NCBI GenBank assembly: GCA_945875065.1
Contig: CAMCJC010000135.1
Coordinates: 1 to 6,917, forward strand
Origin: an uncultured Propionibacteriaceae bacterium
GTDB taxonomy: Bacteria > Actinomycetota > Actinomycetes > Propionibacteriales > Propionibacteriaceae
Direction of reading: 5' to 3'
Length of the DNA stretch: 6,917 nt
Position numbers and translations under genes: made by a program. Below are positions 1 through 5,693 of the stretch, piece after piece. How positions within the stretch are numbered: the first letter of the stretch is position 1; each line of letters begins with the position of its first letter. The notes under the pieces were generated by a model, which saw only the letters and a list, made by a program, of their open reading frames with translations, did not search any database and was not told where the DNA came from.

Positions 1-167
1 GCGCGGGTGGTGCGAGGGGTGAAGCCATCACCGCAGACTTTCTCCCGCGGAAAGTGAGACTTCTCCAAAAGGACTACGTCCAAACCCCGCCGGGCGAGGT
101 TGGCGGCGGCCGCGGACCCCCCCGGGCCGGCACCGACGATCACAACGTCGGCCTGCGCCTTCGGCAT
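1..167 (-). CDS. menJ: Geranylgeranyl reductase family flavoprotein, probable menaquinone reductase (N-terminal part)
   Basis: Only the first 55 residues are present; the gene runs off the left edge. They begin MPKAQADVVIVGAGPGG, a beta-strand followed by the FAD dinucleotide-binding GxGxxG loop (residues 12-17). Glu35 lies at the end of the second strand, where it would bind the adenosine ribose. The stretch PREKVCGDG (40-48) is the signature of the geranylgeranyl-reductase family. In actinobacteria, members near menaquinone genes (MenJ, Rv0561c in Mycobacterium tuberculosis) reduce one isoprene unit of the menaquinone tail at the membrane. That substrate is inferred here from the menF and menG neighbours; a general geranylgeranyl or archaeal-lipid-type reductase cannot be excluded from this fragment. 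The ATG at 167-165 is well supported by AAGGAG at 178-173 on the minus strand. It is divergent from menF. Confidence 0.85.
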   Translation of the reverse strand, partial: MPKAQADVVIVGAGPGGSAAAANLARRGLDVVLLEKSHFPREKVCGDGFTPRTTR

Positions 168-236
168 TCGCACTCCTTTTCTAACAGTCGAGGCCCCAGG
201 AGCCGCCGAAAGACTCTCTCCTCGGCGCTGAGATTC

Positions 237-247
237 TGGTCCGACCA
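237..247. promoter_or_regulatory. Candidate GntR/FCD-family operator TGGTCCGACCA
   Basis: TGGTC-C-GACCA is an 11-bp interrupted palindrome, followed directly by ATT. It fits the TNGTNNNACNA pattern known for FadR-subfamily GntR regulators such as FadR, PdhR and LldR; the right side, ACCAATT, matches the PdhR/LldR type. It lies about 70 bp upstream of the menJ start. The identity of any regulator is inference, and an 11-bp motif can occur by chance. Confidence 0.3.
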
Positions 248-442
248 ATTGGCGATCCCTAACGCTACCCGCACCTACTGGCGCCGATTTCAGGGGGGGT
301 CCCCTAGGCCGTCCCAGGAGCCGCGCCAAGAGCGGATCGATGTGCGGTTCCCTAGAAACACCGGTCAGTTTAGGGGTCCGCGCGCCTTCCGACCAACGAA
401 CCGCCACATCCGGGATAGACCGTTTCCATCGGGGCTTTCACA

Positions 443-478
443 CACTATTTTTGCAACATCTTCAGCACGTAAATAGTG
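443..478. repeat. AT-rich perfect inverted repeat CACTATTT / AAATAGTG upstream of menF
   Basis: CACTATTT (443-450) and AAATAGTG (471-478) are perfect 8-bp complements separated by 20 bp, in the only clearly AT-rich stretch of this gap. TTGCAA at 451-456 and TAGTGG at 474-479 are separated by 17 bp and could be weak -35 and -10 boxes for a second plus-strand promoter; the arms would then sit beside one box and over the other. This could be an operator, but the arrangement is unproved and 8-bp repeats are not rare. Confidence 0.35.
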
Positions 479-541
479 GTTTATTTGGAATCCTGGCCCC
501 TGGTCCCCTGGCCCGTTGTGGCCCCTCCGCCCGCACTGGGC

Positions 542-554
542 TATCGTTCCCCGC
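542..554 (+). promoter_or_regulatory. Putative -10 box of a leaderless menF transcript
   Basis: TATCGT at 542-547 fits the actinobacterial TANNNT -10 pattern, and exactly 7 nt separate it from the GTG at 555. There is no Shine-Dalgarno before that GTG. This geometry is what a leaderless mRNA starting on the GTG would show. The only -35-like element, TTGTGG at 516-521, is 20 bp away, which is long. Confidence 0.45.
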
Positions 555-1796
555 GTGAGTCCTGACTTCGCGACGAAGAGGCTTCGTGCCACCACCGTCG
601 CCATCGACGACCCTGGAACCCTCCATAAGTTCCTCGGCGAGGGCTCAACAGCATTCCTCAGGCACGGCGAGGGCATCGTCACGCTCGGCTGCGTGACTCA
701 GTTCGAGACCGATTACGCGGATGCGGCGGATGTCTGGTGGACGGAGGTCGCCTCCCACATCGACCACGACTCCGAGTTACCCGGAACGTTCGGAACCGGG
801 CCCCTGGCCGTGGGCTCCTTCGCGTTTGACCCCGAGCAGTCCCGCTCCGTGCTCCTGGTTCCCGAGACGATCATCGGGCGCCGGGCCGGCCAGGCCTGGC
901 TCACTCGAATCAGCGAAGGTCGCGTCAGCCTGGACCTACCCGAGGCAGCCGAACCGCCCACGGCCCCCGCCGGGGTTCACCTCGTACCCGACGGGGTGCC
1001 GGGCGACAAGTGGCGCGACCTCGTCGCCGAGGTCGTGGCCCTAATCCGCGCCGGCGAGATCTCAAAGGTGGTGCTGGCCCGCTCCCTGAAGGCCTGCGCC
1101 GACGCACCCATAGATCCCCGCCACATCCTGGCACGCCTGATCGAGCGCTACCCGATGGTATGGACCTACCTCGTGGCCGGCCTGGTCGGCGCCACCCCCG
1201 AGATGCTGGTGCGCCGCGAGCACTCCCTGGTGACTTCCCGGGTCCTGGCCGGGACCATATCGATAGACCCCGACACGACTGACGCCGTCACCCAAGCCGC
1301 GAAGCTCACGGGCAGCGGCAAGGACGTCGCGGAGCACGAATTCGCCGTGACCTCGGTCGCCGAGGCTCTCGCCCCATACTGCGCCGCACTGAATGTGCCG
1401 GAGTCGCCGTCGGTGCTGACCCTACCCAACGTGATGCACCTCGCGACCGACGTCACCGGCGTCGCCGACCCAGATGTCAGCGCCCTAGCCCTAGCCGCGG
1501 CCCTCCACCCATCCGCGGCGGTGTGCGGCACGCCGACGCACGTCGCGGCGCGCGTGATCGCCGAGCGTGAGCGCCTGGACCGCGGCCGCTACGCCGGCCC
1601 CGTCGGCTGGGTCGACAGCGAAGGCGACGGCGAATGGGCGATCGCCCTGCGCGGCGGCTACATCAACCCCGCCGTCCCCGACGAGATCCGCATTTTCGCC
1701 GGTGCGGGAATCGTCGCCGATTCGGACCCCGACGCGGAACTCGCCGAGACGGAAGCAAAATTCCGTCCGATGCTGCAGGCGCTAAACCTCACCTAA
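555..1796 (+). CDS. menF: Isochorismate synthase
   Basis: A 413-residue chorismate-binding enzyme that converts chorismate to isochorismate with Mg2+, in the cytoplasm, at the entry of classical menaquinone synthesis. The length fits the family. The variable N-terminal half is followed by the conserved core: GEISKVVLARS (168-177) with catalytic base Lys171; TPEML (214-218) with Glu215; LAGT (231-234); Glu260-His261 for metal binding; HLATDVTG (295-302); LHPSAAVCGTP (317-327); GRYAGPVGW (344-352); GDGEWAIALR (357-366); and FAGAGIVADSDP (381-392), then ELAETEAK. Lysine rather than glutamine in KVVLAR argues against anthranilate synthase. An EntC or salicylate role for a siderophore is possible in principle, but the menG and menJ neighbours favour menaquinone. 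The GTG start at 555 is chosen over an in-frame TTG at 516 because a -10-like box precedes it and the extra residues look non-conserved. No convincing terminator follows. Confidence 0.93.
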   Translation: MSPDFATKRLRATTVAIDDPGTLHKFLGEGSTAFLRHGEGIVTLGCVTQFETDYADAADVWWTEVASHIDHDSELPGTFGTGPLAVGSFAFDPEQSRSVLLVPETIIGRRAGQAWLTRISEGRVSLDLPEAAEPPTAPAGVHLVPDGVPGDKWRDLVAEVVALIRAGEISKVVLARSLKACADAPIDPRHILARLIERYPMVWTYLVAGLVGATPEMLVRREHSLVTSRVLAGTISIDPDTTDAVTQAAKLTGSGKDVAEHEFAVTSVAEALAPYCAALNVPESPSVLTLPNVMHLATDVTGVADPDVSALALAAALHPSAAVCGTPTHVAARVIAERERLDRGRYAGPVGWVDSEGDGEWAIALRGGYINPAVPDEIRIFAGAGIVADSDPDAELAETEAKFRPMLQALNLT

Positions 1797-1860
1797 CCGG
1801 TCCACACAGGTTCCCCTTATCTCGCACCTCTGGCCGCCGGCTTTGCCTTTTAGGCAACCT

Positions 1861-1910
1861 CGATCGAGTCAAAACCGAGCGAAATAGCGCAACACGATCG
1901 AGCTAAAACC
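1861..1910. repeat. Direct repeat CGATCGAG-NN-AAAACC, two copies 34 bp apart
   Basis: CGATCGAGTCAAAACC (1861-1876) and CGATCGAGCTAAAACC (1895-1910) match at 14 of 16 positions, the two differences being adjacent. The first copy is part of the 10-bp palindrome CTCGATCGAG (1859-1868). Copies repeat every 34 bp, about three helical turns, and lie just upstream of the likely promoter of the DUF1540 gene. They look like paired binding sites for a regulator that I cannot name. Confidence 0.5.
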
Positions 1911-1934
1911 CTAGTCAGGTCAGGTTTGACTTGC

Positions 1935-1963
1935 TTGCGGGGAGGAAATCTTGGGCGTAGCGT
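1935..1963 (+). promoter_or_regulatory. Possible promoter of the DUF1540 gene
   Basis: TTGCGG (1935-1940) and TAGCGT (1958-1963, TANNNT type) are separated by 17 bp and would start transcription near 1970, giving a 5' leader of about 33 nt. A better -35-like TTGACT sits at 1926-1931 but has no good partner at normal spacing. The call is weak; an alternative sigma factor could be used. Confidence 0.3.
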
Positions 1964-2002
1964 CTAACACGTCAGATGCGCTACAGACGAAAGGTCCCAT
2001 AA

Positions 2003-2269
2003 ATGTCCACCATCACTGCCGTTAAGTCCTGCACCACCACCAACTGCGCGTTCAACAACAACGGCTGCACCGCCTTCGCCGTAACAATCGATGGCAAGTC
2101 CGCGTGCTCCACCTTTATTACTCTCGACGCCCGCGGCGGCCTTCCGACGGCCGACGGTCGCGTGGGCGCGTGCCAGCGCCTTGAGTGCACGCACAACAAG
2201 GATCTCCTGTGCACCGCCCCTGGCGTGGACGTCGTCGACGCCGCCTGCACCTCCTTTGAGGCCCGCTAG
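2003..2269 (+). CDS. Small cysteine-rich DUF1540-type protein with two repeats
   Basis: An 88-residue protein with eight cysteines in two similar halves: C10-x4-C15-x6-C22-x12-C35 and C57-x4-C62-x7-C70-x11-C82. Each half follows the DUF1540 pattern, with ALxVTID-like beta segments and a final C-[ST]-[TS]-F (CSTF, CTSF). The halves are joined by a glycine-rich linker (about residues 43-55). The cysteine spacing suggests metal binding, probably one zinc or another metal per half, but the function of this family is unknown to me. There is no signal peptide or membrane segment, so it is probably cytoplasmic. The ATG at 2003 has AAAGG at 1990-1994, 8 nt upstream. The gene appears monocistronic, with its own promoter region and a strong terminator. 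Confidence 0.85.
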   Translation: MSTITAVKSCTTTNCAFNNNGCTAFAVTIDGKSACSTFITLDARGGLPTADGRVGACQRLECTHNKDLLCTAPGVDVVDAACTSFEAR

Positions 2270-2274
2270 AGGCC

Positions 2275-2294
2275 CCAGGTCCCTCGGGACCAGG
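2275..2294 (+). repeat. Short hairpin directly after the DUF1540 gene
   Basis: GGTCC-CTCG-GGACC (centre 2284/2285) is a perfect stem with a CUCG tetraloop, extended by CC/GG beyond one A-A mismatch. It starts 6 nt after the stop codon and has no T-run, so it is not a terminator alone. It may protect the 3' end of the mRNA or help the terminator that follows. Confidence 0.4.
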
Positions 2295-2321
2295 AACTAG
2301 CCCCGTCTGCAAGCGAACAGA

Positions 2322-2362
2322 CCGCCGGCCCCCGAAAGCGCGGGGGCCGGCGGCTTTTATTT
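2322..2362 (+). terminator. Strong intrinsic terminator
   Basis: A perfect 13-bp GC stem (2322-2334 with 2341-2353, arm CCGCCGGCCCCCG) has a 6-nt loop AAAGCG and is followed by CTTTTATTT (2354-2362). It ends the DUF1540 transcript. The convergent minus-strand gene ends 12 bp further on; in that direction the stem is followed by only a poor T-run, so any stop for that gene would be weaker. Confidence 0.93.
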
Positions 2363-2374
2363 CGGGAGCGGCGG

Positions 2375-3202
2375 TCAGATGCGCTTAGGGCGCACCGCCC
2401 CCGAGTCCTCCATCAGCGCGGCAACGCTAGCTTCGAGTTCCGTTAGGGTTTCCGGCGCCTCGCTAAAGGCCAAGAAGATCGTCACCTGCTCCTCGGCCGT
2501 GACCTGCATGAGCGTGATTCCGGCACGGTCGACATCGACTAGAAAGACCCGGTCGACGACGTGGGGGCACGGCCGGTTCTTATGGGCGCGGGCCGACACC
2601 TCACCGGGGATGAGACCGGCACGCACGGAGTCGCACAGCAATTCGAGGGCGGCCTCACCCCAGCTCCACACGGCATCGAACGTCGCGAGGTCGTCACGCG
2701 GGAAGTCGGGTTGGGGACGTACGGCGTCATTCCAGTTGAGCGGGGTGACTCCCCGGTTGTCGTGGACGAGGAGGCGGTTCGCCTCGATCACCCCGAGTCG
2801 AGTGCCATCGAGAGCGGCCAGGTCGGCGACCCGCTCGGGCAGCCAGCCGCGATCGCGGGCGCGGGCGGCATCGTCCTCGCGCAAGAACGTCAGCTCGCCG
2901 AGTAGGTGGAGGGATGCGGCGACGACGTCAAGCGTGATCACCTGCGCATGCCGGAACAGGTCGACGCGGACGTCGACGGGGACTCCGGCGGATAGTGACC
3001 TCAGCAGGCAGCCGGGGCGCGGCCGCAGCGCGACGACGAGATCTCCGGTCGGCAGGAGGCCGTGGGCGACCATGTCGTACTCGGCATCCAGTCGCCACGC
3101 GACGATCCCGGCGACCGCCCCGCCGGAAAGCATGCGCTCGGCGAGGGATGTCGCGCGCGCGATCGCTAGATCGGAGGGCCGCAGGCCGGGCGTCGTCGTC
3201 AT
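2375..3202 (-). CDS. Unrecognised 275-residue protein, possibly split-barrel-like and iron-regulated
   Basis: I do not recognise the family with confidence. The protein has no signal peptide and no membrane segment. Residues about 45-105 alternate in a beta-strand manner (LVVALRP, PVDVRVDL, SLHLLGELTFL), which vaguely recalls the FMN-binding split barrel of PNPOx/HugZ-type proteins; this is only an impression. A central acidic and arginine-rich part (107-135) follows. The best conserved-looking block is PCPHVVDRVFLVDVDRAGIT (211-230) with Cys212 and His214, then a helical, acidic C-terminus. The ATG at 3202 is chosen over an in-frame GTG at 3211 because GAGGTGAT at 3207-3214 would overlap that GTG but lies 4 nt before the ATG. 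An iron-box-like sequence 51-69 bp upstream suggests iron control. It is transcribed alone or behind the ABC exporter genes, 146 bp away on the same strand. Confidence 0.75.
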   Translation of the reverse strand: MTTTPGLRPSDLAIARATSLAERMLSGGAVAGIVAWRLDAEYDMVAHGLLPTGDLVVALRPRPGCLLRSLSAGVPVDVRVDLFRHAQVITLDVVAASLHLLGELTFLREDDAARARDRGWLPERVADLAALDGTRLGVIEANRLLVHDNRGVTPLNWNDAVRPQPDFPRDDLATFDAVWSWGEAALELLCDSVRAGLIPGEVSARAHKNRPCPHVVDRVFLVDVDRAGITLMQVTAEEQVTIFLAFSEAPETLTELEASVAALMEDSGAVRPKRI

Positions 3203-3206
3203 GGGT

Positions 3207-3214
3207 ATCACCTC
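3207..3214 (-). promoter_or_regulatory. Strong Shine-Dalgarno GAGGTGAT that fixes the start at 3202
   Basis: Eight consecutive bases complement the 16S rRNA 3' end, 4 nt before the ATG at 3202-3200. This is the strongest ribosome-binding site in the window. Confidence 0.75.
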
Positions 3215-3235
3215 GGGGTCGATTAGCGTGACCCC

Positions 3236-3265
3236 ACACTACCCAAACCAACTAAGGCTTGCCTA
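3236..3265 (-). promoter_or_regulatory. Possible promoter of the 275-residue protein gene
   Basis: On the minus strand, TAGGCA (3265-3260, 4 of 6 to TTGACA) and TAGTGT (3241-3236, TANNNT type) are separated by 18 bp. The start of transcription would lie near 3229, about 26 nt before the ATG. The -35 element is inside the iron-box candidate, which fits repression. Confidence 0.4.
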
Positions 3266-3271
3266 CCCTCC
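3253..3271. promoter_or_regulatory. Candidate DtxR/IdeR-type iron box
   Basis: TAAGGCTTGCCTACCCTCC agrees at 14 of 19 positions with the consensus TWAGGTWAGSCTWACCTWA. The best-kept part is TAAGG..TGCCTA.CCT; the right outer end is poor. It overlaps the putative -35 of the downstream minus-strand gene, the usual place for a Fe2+-dependent repressor. The consensus is established knowledge; the assignment here is by eye. Confidence 0.45.
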
Positions 3272-3348
3272 CCCGGAAATTGGCCGCACCCGCAGCTCCT
3301 CAAACGCGACGCTGCAGCGGCCCTCCCCAGGCTGGATTGTTACCCGGC

Positions 3349-4968
3349 TCAGCGCTTGCGCTGCACCTTGACCTTCGTCCCGCCCAGGCCTGCACGCTTG
3401 GCCTTCTCTTCGTCCAGGAGCCGGCGCTGTTCCTCGCTCTGTTCGAGGAGCGACTGCTGGTCCATGCCGCTGCGCAGCGCCATGAAGGAGATTACGGCGA
3501 TCACCAGCGAGACCCACGACGGCAGCCCGAGCACGATTGGGAGCGTGACGAGCGCCACGATGTCGACGCCTTTGAACAGCGCGAACAGCAGGCCGGGAGG
3601 GAGCGCGCCGAAGCCCGTCGTAGCGACGAGCGGCCCGCCGTAGTTGGCGGGCTTGGCGGTGACCCAGCGGACGGCCGCCAGCAGCCCGGCGGCGGCCGTG
3701 ATCAGCGACGCGGTGAGCCCCACTCCGATGTCGACGGACCTGCCGCCCACCAGGCCGAGAAAGGCCGGCGTGACCGCCAGCCCCCAGAGGGCCGCGAGCA
3801 CTGCGGGTACGGCCATCGCCGCCTGACGGATCTGTCCTGGCCCGAACGGCAGGCATCGCTGCAAGCCCTTGGTGCGCGTCAACACGCGCAGCGAGTTGCA
3901 GAATCCGATCAGTGCTCCCATCAACACCAGCGCGGACAGCGGCGGGCTGAGCTGGCCAACGCCGAGCGCCTGAAGGGCATAAGGCACCAGCATCGAGCCG
4001 AGCCAGAACACCAGGGGCTTGGGGTCGCGCCAGAGACGCTGGACGTCACGCATGATCAAGGCGGTGATGCCGCGCCCCGCGCCACGGGTAGGCCGCACGT
4101 GGCCGCGGGCCCGGGAGCGGGTCTCGACAAGAATGTCGCGCACCAGCGCGAGATCGAGGGCGAAGGCGGCGCCCTGCATGCCGGCGACGAGAGACCCGCC
4201 GGCCACGAGACGCTGGCGCCGGATCTTGTTCATGCGCGACCACGCCAGCGCCGTCGCTACCAGGCCGAGCACCGTGCCGGCCCCGGCGACCACGTAGGCG
4301 AACTCCAGCCCGAGCGTCGCGATGGGACCGGGAGCCACGAGCCCGGCAGAGATGACTACCAGCAGACCGAGAGCCACGAAGGCGACGGCACCGGTCAGCC
4401 ACACCAACAGCGTGACGAGCCAGCGGCGCTCGTCGCCTTGCTCGGCCGCGGCCAGCGCGACCAGGCCAAAGCAGCCGAGGCCCGCGGCCAGCGCCCACGT
4501 TAGGATGACCGCTCCCCCGCTGCCAACCAGGGCGGCGAAAATCGCGCCGAGGCCCGCGCCCACCAGGAGGGCGACAGTCACCGCCCCAAACAGGCGCCAC
4601 CTGAGGAGACGACGCCGGTCGACGGTGCCTTCCAGGAGCCAGAACCCCTCGGCCACGGAAGCGAGGATCGGGCCGAACATGCGCGCTAGGACCAGGGCGA
4701 ACGCGAGACACGCCGCGACCGCGGCCCACGGGATGAGGCCGCGGGAGGCCAGGCATTCAGCGCTGTCGCAGGTGGCGCCGAGGCGCTGGGCCTGCATGAC
4801 GGAACTGACGAGCATCGCCCCGATGAGGATAACGGCGAATACCATCACATAGGCGTCGCTGAGCGCCTGGAGCAGGCTGCGGTCGGCGCGGCCGTGGCGC
4901 CAGTCCCGCACGAGCAGGCGGAGTTGCCGCTCGTCGACCTGCCCGATCGGGCCGAACCGGTCGCTCAT
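3349..4968 (-). CDS. ABC exporter membrane subunit (DUF6297-like)
   Basis: A 539-residue integral membrane protein with about 11-12 hydrophobic segments, near residues 40-60, 78-98, 127-148, 153-174, 184-208, 222-243, 318-358 (two), 384-406, 412-434, 455-480 and 484-498. A cytoplasmic basic and polar stretch (245-315) divides it into two halves, suggesting a fused or duplicated permease. Cys67 and Cys72 lie in the loop between the first two segments, probably outside, and could form a disulfide. LLEGTVDRRRLL (111-122) and RLWRDPKPLVFW (311-322) resemble the motifs before the transmembrane blocks in actinobacterial DUF6297 proteins. The C-terminus (501-539) is a charged, probably coiled helix ending in KVKVQRKR. 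The ATG overlaps the stop of the ATPase gene by 4 nt (ATGA), so the two are translationally coupled partners. The substrate is unknown. No terminator was recognised after it. Confidence 0.8.
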   Translation of the reverse strand: MSDRFGPIGQVDERQLRLLVRDWRHGRADRSLLQALSDAYVMVFAVILIGAMLVSSVMQAQRLGATCDSAECLASRGLIPWAAVAACLAFALVLARMFGPILASVAEGFWLLEGTVDRRRLLRWRLFGAVTVALLVGAGLGAIFAALVGSGGAVILTWALAAGLGCFGLVALAAAEQGDERRWLVTLLVWLTGAVAFVALGLLVVISAGLVAPGPIATLGLEFAYVVAGAGTVLGLVATALAWSRMNKIRRQRLVAGGSLVAGMQGAAFALDLALVRDILVETRSRARGHVRPTRGAGRGITALIMRDVQRLWRDPKPLVFWLGSMLVPYALQALGVGQLSPPLSALVLMGALIGFCNSLRVLTRTKGLQRCLPFGPGQIRQAAMAVPAVLAALWGLAVTPAFLGLVGGRSVDIGVGLTASLITAAAGLLAAVRWVTAKPANYGGPLVATTGFGALPPGLLFALFKGVDIVALVTLPIVLGLPSWVSLVIAVISFMALRSGMDQQSLLEQSEEQRRLLDEEKAKRAGLGGTKVKVQRKR

Positions 4969-5600
4969 CGCGTCAGCCTGACCTGGCGGGCGCCGATGGC
5001 CTCTAGAAGACTCGGCTCATGCGAGGCCAAGACGACGGCGAGGCCGTCCGCCAACTCCTCCTTGAGACGCTTGCCGAGCCAGGCGACGCCCTCGACGTCG
5101 AGGCGTTGCTCGGGCTCGTCGAGGACGAGGAGGCGGCGGGGGCGCACGAACGCCGTCGCCAGGGCGAGGCGGCGGCGCTGGCCCGAAGACAGGGTCGCCG
5201 GGAGCTGCCCGGCCTGCGGAACCAGTTGGACCTCCTCTAGGACCTCGTCGACGAGGTCGTCGGGGTCCTCTAGGCCGTGCGCGCGGGCGAGGAGGTCGAG
5301 GTGCTCGACGACGCTGAGGTCGGGAAAGAAGTCGAGGTCGTCGATGACGGTGGCGACGTCGCGTCGAATCTCCGGGTTGGCCTCGCTCATCTTGGTTCCG
5401 AGGACCTCGATGGTGCCCTCGTCGGGGCGGTCGGCACCAACGATGCACCGCAACACCGTCGACTTGCCGGCGCCGTTGCGTCCAGTCAGCGCCACGGCCT
5501 CACCGGCCGCCACCTGCAGGTCGAAACCGTCGACGATCGTCGTTGGGCCGTAAGCCTTCTTGAGTCTCTTTACTTGTAGAACGATGTCCTTTTTCGCCAC
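4965..5600 (-). CDS. ABC transporter ATP-binding protein
   Basis: A 211-residue cytoplasmic ATPase subunit that powers the permease encoded directly after it. Walker A is GRNGAGKST (40-48), the ABC signature is LSSGQRRR (137-144), Walker B is RLLVLDEPE (156-164) with catalytic Glu162, and the switch His194 is in ASHE. The Q-loop is unusual: where Gln is expected after the VATV strand (about 87) the sequence reads VIDDLDFFPDLSV, so Asp replaces it. The D-loop reads QRLD rather than SALD. Length and motif order fit exporter-type ATPases in two-gene operons. The start is GTG at 5600; an in-frame TGA stands two codons upstream, so no longer form exists. No Shine-Dalgarno is visible. It is divergent from the maltokinase-cap gene, 93 bp away. 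Confidence 0.93.
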   Translation of the reverse strand: MAKKDIVLQVKRLKKAYGPTTIVDGFDLQVAAGEAVALTGRNGAGKSTVLRCIVGADRPDEGTIEVLGTKMSEANPEIRRDVATVIDDLDFFPDLSVVEHLDLLARAHGLEDPDDLVDEVLEEVQLVPQAGQLPATLSSGQRRRLALATAFVRPRRLLVLDEPEQRLDVEGVAWLGKRLKEELADGLAVVLASHEPSLLEAIGARQVRLTR

Positions 5601-5660
5601 GGGTCATATTGTTGCTCATCTATTACTGCGAGGCTCCTAACGGCTGCCCGTTCGGACCGG

Positions 5661-5689
5661 TAGGCTGACGTCAACAACCCAATGGAGGG
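5661..5689 (+). promoter_or_regulatory. Possible -10 box and clear Shine-Dalgarno of the maltokinase-cap gene
   Basis: TAGGCT (5661-5666, TANNNT type) would place the transcript start near 5673. GGAGGG (5684-5689) is 4 nt before the ATG at 5694 and decides that start over an in-frame ATG at 5682 that overlaps it. TGACGTCA (5666-5673) is an 8-bp palindrome at the expected start site. No convincing -35 was found. Confidence 0.4.
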
Positions 5690-5693
5690 ACCC

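Larger units (their letters stand above)
168..554. other. Divergent intergenic region between menJ and menF
   Basis: A 387-bp stretch with no supportable gene. It holds the menJ Shine-Dalgarno (173-178), a TGGTCCGACCA interrupted palindrome (237-247), a G7 run next to GGGGTCCCCTAGG (about 294-308), an AT-rich inverted repeat (443-478), and three closely spaced CCTGG copies (492-511) just before the menF promoter. A 12-bp direct repeat CCCAGGAGCCGC occurs at 195-206 and 313-324. Reading frames that stay open here lack ribosome-binding sites and recognisable protein motifs. The region is long for a simple two-promoter gap in a compact genome, so it may carry several regulator sites. Confidence 0.6.

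Noticed and set aside
195..324. 12-bp direct repeat CCCAGGAGCCGC (195-206 and 313-324)
   Set aside because: GC-rich and in no clear relation to a promoter; noted in the gap description but not strong enough for a finding.
54..476. Plus-strand open frame across the menJ/menF gap
   Set aside because: Overlaps the start of menJ in antisense, has no ribosome-binding site and an Arg/Pro/Ser-rich product without motifs.
516..554. Upstream TTG as menF start
   Set aside because: It would add 13 residues with no family similarity and would cover the -10-like TATCGT; GTG at 555 fits better.
1843..1857. TTGCCT-TTT-AGGCAA hairpin after menF as terminator
   Set aside because: A 6-bp AT-containing stem with a 3-nt loop and no T-run behind it; too weak to call.
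3203..3211. GTG at 3211 as start of the 275-residue protein
   Set aside because: The Shine-Dalgarno GAGGTGAT overlaps this codon, so it cannot serve it; it is ideally placed for the ATG at 3202.
3311..3322. CGCTGCAGCG palindrome after the membrane protein gene as terminator
   Set aside because: A perfect 10-bp palindrome leaves no loop and no T-run follows on the minus strand.
2379..3371. Plus-strand open frame of 330 codons
   Set aside because: Antisense to the 275-residue protein gene, Ser/Arg/Thr-rich low-complexity product, begins inside the terminator side of the convergent pair without a ribosome-binding site.
3259..4503. Long plus-strand open frame of 414 codons
   Set aside because: It is antisense to the membrane protein gene; its product is very rich in Arg, Gln, Glu and His, has no family motif and no ribosome-binding site. 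High GC keeps this frame open by chance.
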